NCBI GenBank assembly: GCA_903929065.1
Contig: CAIYTJ010000719.1
Coordinates: 1-18,618, forward strand
Length of the DNA: 18,618 nucleotides
Reading direction: 5' to 3'
Source of the DNA: an uncultured Bacteroidales bacterium
Lineage (GTDB): Bacteria; Bacteroidota; Bacteroidia; Bacteroidales; Paludibacteraceae
The notes below the pieces were generated by a model, which saw only the letters and a program-made list of their open reading frames with translations, made no database searches and was not told the origin of the DNA. The position numbers were made by a program, and so were the translations under genes. This document shows positions 15,070 to 18,618 of the stretch, in pieces (position 1 is the stretch's first letter; every line of letters begins with the position of its first letter).

Positions 15070-15078
15070 ACCTCCTTT
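15070..15078 (-). promoter_or_regulatory. Perfect Shine-Dalgarno sequence
   Basis: On the minus strand the bases just before the ATG at 15065 read AAGGAGGTAATT. The GGAGG core is at ideal distance from the start codon and is unlike the leaders of the core genes in this window, which lack such a site. Confidence 0.7.
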
Positions 15079-15267
15079 TTATAAAAACATTTAAATGGTT
15101 ACTAAACTTAATTTTTACCTGAAATTATTTGTTGAATATTTAAACAGTTATATTTTAATATAGTTCACCACCACTGTAGTCTTATGACCTGTGCTTCTTT
15201 TATCAATTAGATGGGATAATAAATTCACACAATTATGTATTCTAAGTGGTTCAATGCTTGAGTTTTT

Positions 15268-15891
15268 CTATTCGCCCGGTTTAATCAGACTGAAGTCTTC
15301 CCGGTTGGTAAAATATTCAATTCCTAATACTAATAGCATTGAACTTATAAAGGACACTTTCTGCATGATAGCTAATAATCCCCAATTGCCTGAACCGTAT
15401 AAGAATAATGTGTAGTAAAACAACAATAAACAAATAATACAGGCGAATTTAAATACATGAAGCTTTGTCTTTAGGATAAAAACCGTAATATAAAATAAAC
15501 CAATCAAAAACAACGTGCTCGATGTTATAACCATCTTGTCGTGTAAGGGTGTTACGATTAAGAAACTAAATAGTATGTTGCCGGCACCAATTACTTTTAA
15601 GACAGTAGCAGCGGTTCTTACAGTAATCTTTTTTGACATATGGATAAAAAATAATCCATAACCAACCGAGTGGAATGCCATTCCAATAATTGCCCAGATT
15701 CTGGAGGAATTCTCTAATCCATTTATCGCTTTTGCAGCAAACAAGTTGCTTATAAAGTTTTTTGTCCAGTCGAACCCTGTAGAATTTTTGTCAAGTATCG
15801 AGCCGCCCGGATAAACCAGGGTTGCAGTTACTATTAAAATCACAGAAATGACAATGCATATTAAAACTAAATATTTCTTAACTATTTGCAT
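15268..15891 (-). CDS. DUF998-like multipass membrane protein
   Basis: The 207-residue integral membrane protein has about six hydrophobic segments (near residues 8-26, 66-83, 93-113, 120-138, 146-164 and 175-192). Features typical of the DUF998-like group are YPGGS after the first segment, GFDWTKNFISNLF, RIWAIIGMAFHS, and the strongly conserved TPLHDKMV segment followed by a further helix and LGIEYFT near the end. No enzymatic role is established for this family. I chose ATG 15891 (MQIVKKYLV) over the in-frame TTG at 15900. It stands alone: 83 bases or more separate it from the VOC gene upstream, and about 200 bases of geneless AT-rich DNA follow before the 14601-15065 gene. No Shine-Dalgarno sequence is seen. 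Confidence 0.7.
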   Translation of the reverse strand: MQIVKKYLVLICIVISVILIVTATLVYPGGSILDKNSTGFDWTKNFISNLFAAKAINGLENSSRIWAIIGMAFHSVGYGLFFIHMSKKITVRTAATVLKVIGAGNILFSFLIVTPLHDKMVITSSTLFLIGLFYITVFILKTKLHVFKFACIICLLLFYYTLFLYGSGNWGLLAIMQKVSFISSMLLVLGIEYFTNREDFSLIKPGE

Positions 15892-15983
15892 ATCTGTCAA
15901 ACTTTTAATTTGCCGAATAAGCTACGTATTATTTCACATTCCCTTTTGTTTGTTACGAGTGGGGAAAATGAGTGGTTCATTGT

Positions 15984-16436
15984 TTAATTCAAATATTCTT
16001 CAATTACAATTTTTGTCTGTCCCATCATTACTTTAAATGAGTTTGGCTTATTCATCAACTCGCCTAAATTCTTTGGAATCACTTGCCACCTAAGCCCATA
16101 CTTATCCATACACCAACCGCATTGCGATTCTTTACCTTCCTGAGTAAAATAGTTCCAATACCTGTCAATTTCACCCTGATCTTCACAATTAATTATAAAC
16201 GATACTGCGTCATTTAAGGGTTGATGTTCTATAGCGGTATTCATAAAGACATATTTCTGTCCAAAAATAGTCACATAACACATCTCCGTTTTTCCGCTTG
16301 GCGTTTCTCCAAGAGCTGTGATTTGTTCACATTCAAAGTCTTTTAGAAAAATGGTTTTGTAATATTCTATGATTTTTGAGATATTACCTCCATCAGCGCT
16401 AAACCATAGGTTTGGAACAATTTTATTTTTATCCAT
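15984..16436 (-). CDS. VOC-family protein, PhnB / 3-demethylubiquinone methyltransferase-like
   Basis: The 150-residue cytoplasmic protein belongs to the vicinal-oxygen-chelate superfamily, in the group often annotated PhnB or '3-demethylubiquinone-9 3-methyltransferase'. Supporting features are VPNLWFSADGGNISKIIEYYKTIF at the start, GQKYVFMNTA (about 59-68), AVSFIINCEDQGEIDRYW (about 77-94), CGWCMDKYGLRWQVIP (about 106-121) and VMMGQTKIVI near the end. The real activity of this group is unclear and the methyltransferase name should not be taken literally. I chose ATG 16436 (MDKNKIVPNLWF) because homologues start there; the open frame extends further upstream without family similarity. An 18-bp palindrome lies 35 bases upstream of the start. 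Confidence 0.85.
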   Translation of the reverse strand: MDKNKIVPNLWFSADGGNISKIIEYYKTIFLKDFECEQITALGETPSGKTEMCYVTIFGQKYVFMNTAIEHQPLNDAVSFIINCEDQGEIDRYWNYFTQEGKESQCGWCMDKYGLRWQVIPKNLGELMNKPNSFKVMMGQTKIVIEEYLN

Positions 16437-16470
16437 ATTTTTATATTTTAAGTTGATAACATGTCTTGTC

Positions 16471-16488
16471 TGTAAATATATTTTTACA
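16471..16488. promoter_or_regulatory. Operator-like palindrome upstream of the VOC gene
   Basis: TGTAAA and TTTACA arms flank six A/T bases. On the minus strand the same DNA contains TATATTTA, one base from the TAnnTTTG box, so a repressor bound here would cover the promoter. The evidence is structural only and AT-rich palindromes arise easily by chance. Confidence 0.25.
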
Positions 16489-16495
16489 CCACCTC

Positions 16496-16597
16496 TTAAC
16501 CAACATGGGGCTGGTGATTCATACAATTTATTTTATCTAACAATAAACTCCTTATTTGTTTCATACCCGGGTAAATTAATTTTATTCTTTTTGCCAT
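16496..16597 (-). CDS. Possible small ORF (33 residues) with strong Shine-Dalgarno sequence
   Basis: An ATG at 16597 is preceded by GGCGGCGGAGGGTGTC, giving a GGAGG core at suitable spacing, and opens a 33-codon basic peptide (MAKRIKLIYPGMKQIRSLLL and onward) that stops 60 bases before the VOC start. I recognise no family. It may be a real small protein, a leader for the VOC gene, or a remnant from an insertion that also brought the GC-rich block at 16598-16620. Confidence 0.25.
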   Translation of the reverse strand: MAKRIKLIYPGMKQIRSLLLDKINCMNHQPHVG

Positions 16598-16685
16598 GAC
16601 ACCCTCCGCCGCCGCACGAATTCTCCGTTTGGTATTACTTATTAATTATTTGTTTTCCCATAAGTTGAAATCGCCCGTAGAGTGG

Positions 16686-17306
16686 TCAACCTTTAACCGT
16701 CCATGCACCAAAAGCGCATTTATGATGTTCGGGCAATTCAAGTTCGCGCCATATTTCTTTTGCCACATCACCCATTTGAATCTGACGATATCCACCTGTA
16801 AACTTATCTGCACGTTTCAGGACAGCACCACCCGCACCTTCAACAATTTGACCACAAGCAACCATGGTCCAGTCTAAAGTGGATGATTTCAGACTTTCCA
16901 ATGCGCCATGATGATCACGATCGACGTGACGTAGAAAAGTATTGCTTAATATGAAGGCAGTAATGTGTCCGGGAATAGTTTTTGGCATCAAAGTAAGTAC
17001 AGAAATACCCACATACCTTATTGAACTCTTTCCGGAAAGTGCATCAGCCACTAAACGGGTAGAATCTGTAAGTACGGTGGATTTCGCGAGACCACCGCCC
17101 AATAAATTCACCACGGCATCGTAATTTCCTTTCGTCAGAATATCAATTAACACACCTGCATCCAACACATTGCCCTGAATGTAATTTATACCTTCCGTCG
17201 TTACCGGCTTTCTGACTACTGCATCAATAGTATGACCTTTTCCGTTGGATTGTTGAATAAAATTCCTGCCCACATTTCCTGTGGCACCTAATACTAAGAT
17301 TTTCAT
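16686..17306 (-). CDS. NAD(P)-binding oxidoreductase, atypical SDR / NmrA-like
   Basis: The 206-residue cytoplasmic protein has a Rossmann fold. The dinucleotide loop GATGNVG is at residues 7-13, VVRKP follows the second strand with an arginine that favours NADP, INYIQGNVLDAGVL carries the usual acidic residue after the third strand, and YDAVVNLLG marks the fourth. A later segment (STLDWTMVACG) matches the substrate-side part of NmrA-like and biliverdin/flavin-reductase-like proteins. The substrate is unknown. The ATG at 17306 has a reasonable Shine-Dalgarno sequence (ACGGAGC, about seven bases upstream), unusual for this genome. A hairpin-forming inverted repeat lies 40-70 bases upstream. 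Confidence 0.85.
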   Translation of the reverse strand: MKILVLGATGNVGRNFIQQSNGKGHTIDAVVRKPVTTEGINYIQGNVLDAGVLIDILTKGNYDAVVNLLGGGLAKSTVLTDSTRLVADALSGKSSIRYVGISVLTLMPKTIPGHITAFILSNTFLRHVDRDHHGALESLKSSTLDWTMVACGQIVEGAGGAVLKRADKFTGGYRQIQMGDVAKEIWRELELPEHHKCAFGAWTVKG

Positions 17307-17346
17307 GTTGATTGCTCCGTTTAGAAATTAGTACTGATTATTTAAT

Positions 17347-17377
17347 TCCACACTCATTCGTTTATAACCAGTGTGGA
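17347..17377. repeat. Inverted repeat between the YdeI-like gene and the NmrA-like gene
   Basis: Perfect eight-base arms TCCACACT (17347-17354) and AGTGTGGA (17370-17377) flank a 15-base loop. There is no T run, so a factor-independent terminator is unlikely. It is better placed as a regulatory site for the gene starting at 17306. Confidence 0.35.
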
Positions 17378-17427
17378 GAGTGTTTATTGTCTGTAATGGT
17401 TTGATTTGATGTTGTCAGCTGCCAATC

Positions 17428-17970
17428 TCACTGTTTCTTCAATTCTTTTTGTCGTGTTTCATCCTTCTTTTCATTAAGAATCCACTCTAAAATAATTCGT
17501 TTTGAAGAAGGAGGAAAAGCCAGAAAGTTTTTTAATGCTATCGGGTTCGTATTAAGTTGATTTTGCAAGTCGTCCGGAATGATAGAATTCTGAACATCAA
17601 CCAATGCTTCCCAGGTACCTGTTTCTTTTGCCAGATCAATAAGTTTTTGTCCGCTTGAAGTCATTAAACCCTGCTCGGTCATTTTTTCAGCTCTCTCGCG
17701 GTTGGCTTTACTCCAGTTACTTTTAGGTTTTCGTTGTGAAAAGAACTGGTATTTACTTTCTTCATTACGTTTGTGTGCAACACTGTCAATCCAGCCAAAA
17801 CAAATAGCTTCTTCAACAGCTTCATCATAATATATACTTTCAATGTCGCAATTCTTGTGGTAAATGATTAGCCAGACTGATTTTTCTTTTTCGCAATTTT
17901 CCTCCAGCCATTTTCGCCATTCCTGACGTGTAGTGGCATGTATAGCATTTATTTCATTATGTAGTTCCAT
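17428..17970 (-). CDS. YdeI/OmpD-associated (OmdA) family protein
   Basis: The 180-residue cytoplasmic protein belongs to the YdeI/OmdA group (bacteriocin-protection/OmpD-associated family). The diagnostic pieces are TTRQEWRKWLEEN near the start, IYYDEAVEEAICFGWIDS (46-63), FFSQRKPKSNWSKANRERAEKM (about 76-97), GLMTSSGQKLI (101-111) and a basic tail after AFPPSSKRIILEWI. The length is slightly below the family's usual 190-200. Biochemical function is not established; some members were linked to peptide resistance or outer-membrane proteins. The ATG at 17970 is the only reasonable start. No Shine-Dalgarno sequence is seen. The gene stands alone, 156 bases from the transposase gene upstream. 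Confidence 0.87.
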   Translation of the reverse strand: MELHNEINAIHATTRQEWRKWLEENCEKEKSVWLIIYHKNCDIESIYYDEAVEEAICFGWIDSVAHKRNEESKYQFFSQRKPKSNWSKANRERAEKMTEQGLMTSSGQKLIDLAKETGTWEALVDVQNSIIPDDLQNQLNTNPIALKNFLAFPPSSKRIILEWILNEKKDETRQKELKKQ

Positions 17971-18126
17971 TAGCTGCTAAACTATAGTTGATATTTTATT
18001 TTGCTACATTTTTCTGTTTTTATTGCTGTACCTTAAAAACCGATTCCTGTTCCGGATCAGCTTTAATGCGATTAATTCACTTTGCTTTATTGACACAGAT
18101 TACACCGCATCAGCAAGTGCCGGACT

Positions 18127-18618
18127 TCAGATTAAAACAAACTCTTTAGCTCTGTTTTTATTGATAAGATTTCCATTTCTTAATCCAATAAAATCGCGGT
18201 ATGAAGAATACTCATAATCTTCGGCTTTTTCTACGATATTGGCTGTAACAGGATTATTGTGAATATAGTTCCAACACACTAAAGGATATTCTTTTTCAGA
18301 AACTCGTACATTGATTTGAGTACCTGAAGATGTGTTGAAATAAGATGGAGTAATTCCTTCAAACCTTGTTACACACTCGGCTTTGGTATGTGGTTTGAAT
18401 AGTGAACCGCTTCTTTTCTCCTGTATATTGATTGCTCGTGTATAGGAAGTCAATATAATTGCAATTGATTTATTAAGGGTTTGTTTTTTAGTATTATTGG
18501 TAGCACGACTTAGAGTCGTACTACCAATTTCAGAGCTACTACTTTCATCCCTTACTTCTATTTCTATTTCATTTACATAAATCATCAAATGGAAATGATT
18601 TGGCATGAAGCACCAGGC
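18127..18618 (-). mobile_element. REP-associated tyrosine transposase (IS200-like, RAYT), 5' end beyond the window
   Basis: This is an HUH-endonuclease transposase of the Y1/RAYT type. The frame continues off the right edge: four more codons (AWCF) precede MPNHFHLM, so the 5' end is missing and the real start is outside. The HUH motif is HFH, the catalytic tyrosine is in LTSYTRAIN, and the C-terminus carries the RAYT signature CWNYIHNNPVTANIV followed by DYEYSSYRDF. Between HUH and tyrosine lies a charged, serine-rich insert that is encoded partly by a 33-bp near-perfect palindrome (18496-18528). RAYTs are usually single-copy genes flanked by REP-type palindromes and are thought to move such repeats rather than themselves. 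About 150 bases downstream (17971-18126) show no gene. Confidence 0.88.
18496..18528. repeat. 33-bp near-perfect palindrome inside the RAYT gene
   Basis: Fifteen-base arms (18496-18510 and 18514-18528; ATTGGTAGCACGACT and AGTCGTACTACCAAT) flank a three-base TAG centre, with one mismatch (18504 against 18520). On the coding strand it encodes IGSTTLSRATNN. In form it resembles the REP palindromes that RAYTs recognise. Confidence 0.85.

Noticed and set aside
15140..15267. About 40 open codons directly after the DUF998-like stop codon, in the same frame, as a readthrough extension.
   Set aside because: The DUF998-like protein already ends at a typical family position and the extension resembles no family; AT-rich DNA can stay open this long by chance.
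13750..18126. Chromosomal integron cassette array (same-strand small genes, arr is a known cassette gene).
   Set aside because: I looked in each gap for paired RYYYAAC/GTTRRRY ends and for a repeated attC-like palindrome. Only an isolated match (ATCTAAC near 16536) was found, with no partner and no repeated unit between gaps. No integrase gene is in the window.
1..18618. CRISPR array, tRNA, rRNA or prophage.
   Set aside because: I saw no regularly spaced repeats, no cloverleaf-like sequence, no rRNA stretch and no phage structural genes.

Overview
The window reads as chromosomal DNA of a Bacteroidota bacterium, probably of the order Bacteroidales. The evidence is moderately AT-rich DNA, almost no Shine-Dalgarno sequences in front of housekeeping genes, several TAnnTTTG promoter elements (the -7 box of the Bacteroidota primary sigma factor), a long (about 1263-residue) DnaE, and a propeller/OmpA surface protein of a type common in this phylum. 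The genus cannot be fixed from the sequence alone.

Left part (1 to about 12.1 kb), conserved core. A partial ERG4/ERG24-type membrane reductase gene runs off the left edge and is divergent from dnaN (sliding clamp). After dnaN come a DnaQ-type exonuclease with a DUF3820-like tail, a secreted LTxxQ protein, and trmN6 (tRNA1(Val) m6A37 methyltransferase), all on the + strand. The - strand then carries, in transcription order, aroK, a propeller/OmpA envelope protein, dnaE and trxA. dnaE is broken by one extra base in a four-base homopolymer near 7164-7167, so it reads as two overlapping frames; this is either an assembly error or a real lesion. ansA (asparaginase I) is divergent from aroK and ends in a very strong hairpin terminator. 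The replication theme (clamp, exonuclease, polymerase III alpha subunit, and a perfect DnaA box upstream of dnaE) is clear, but nothing shows that this is the replication origin.

Right part (about 12.1 kb to the end), accessory. Every gene is on the - strand, most are separated by 80-280 bp, and they do not form one pathway: a secreted CBM6-like protein, a membrane-anchored metallophosphoesterase, a decayed short-chain dehydrogenase fragment, an Arr rifamycin ADP-ribosyltransferase, an unknown 154-residue protein with a perfect Shine-Dalgarno sequence, a DUF998-like membrane protein, a PhnB-type VOC protein, an NAD(P)-binding reductase, a YdeI/OmdA-type protein and, running off the right edge, a REP-associated tyrosine transposase (RAYT) whose own coding sequence contains a 33-bp near-perfect palindrome. 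The pseudogene, transposase, resistance gene and atypical ribosome binding sites suggest a region assembled by transfer and decay.

No clearly new multi-gene system is visible. The items most worth a second look are the palindrome inside the RAYT gene, the dnaE frameshift, the arr gene with an overlapping 33-codon upstream ORF, the nested inverted-repeat elements around the dnaN and ansA terminators, and the DnaA box in front of dnaE.
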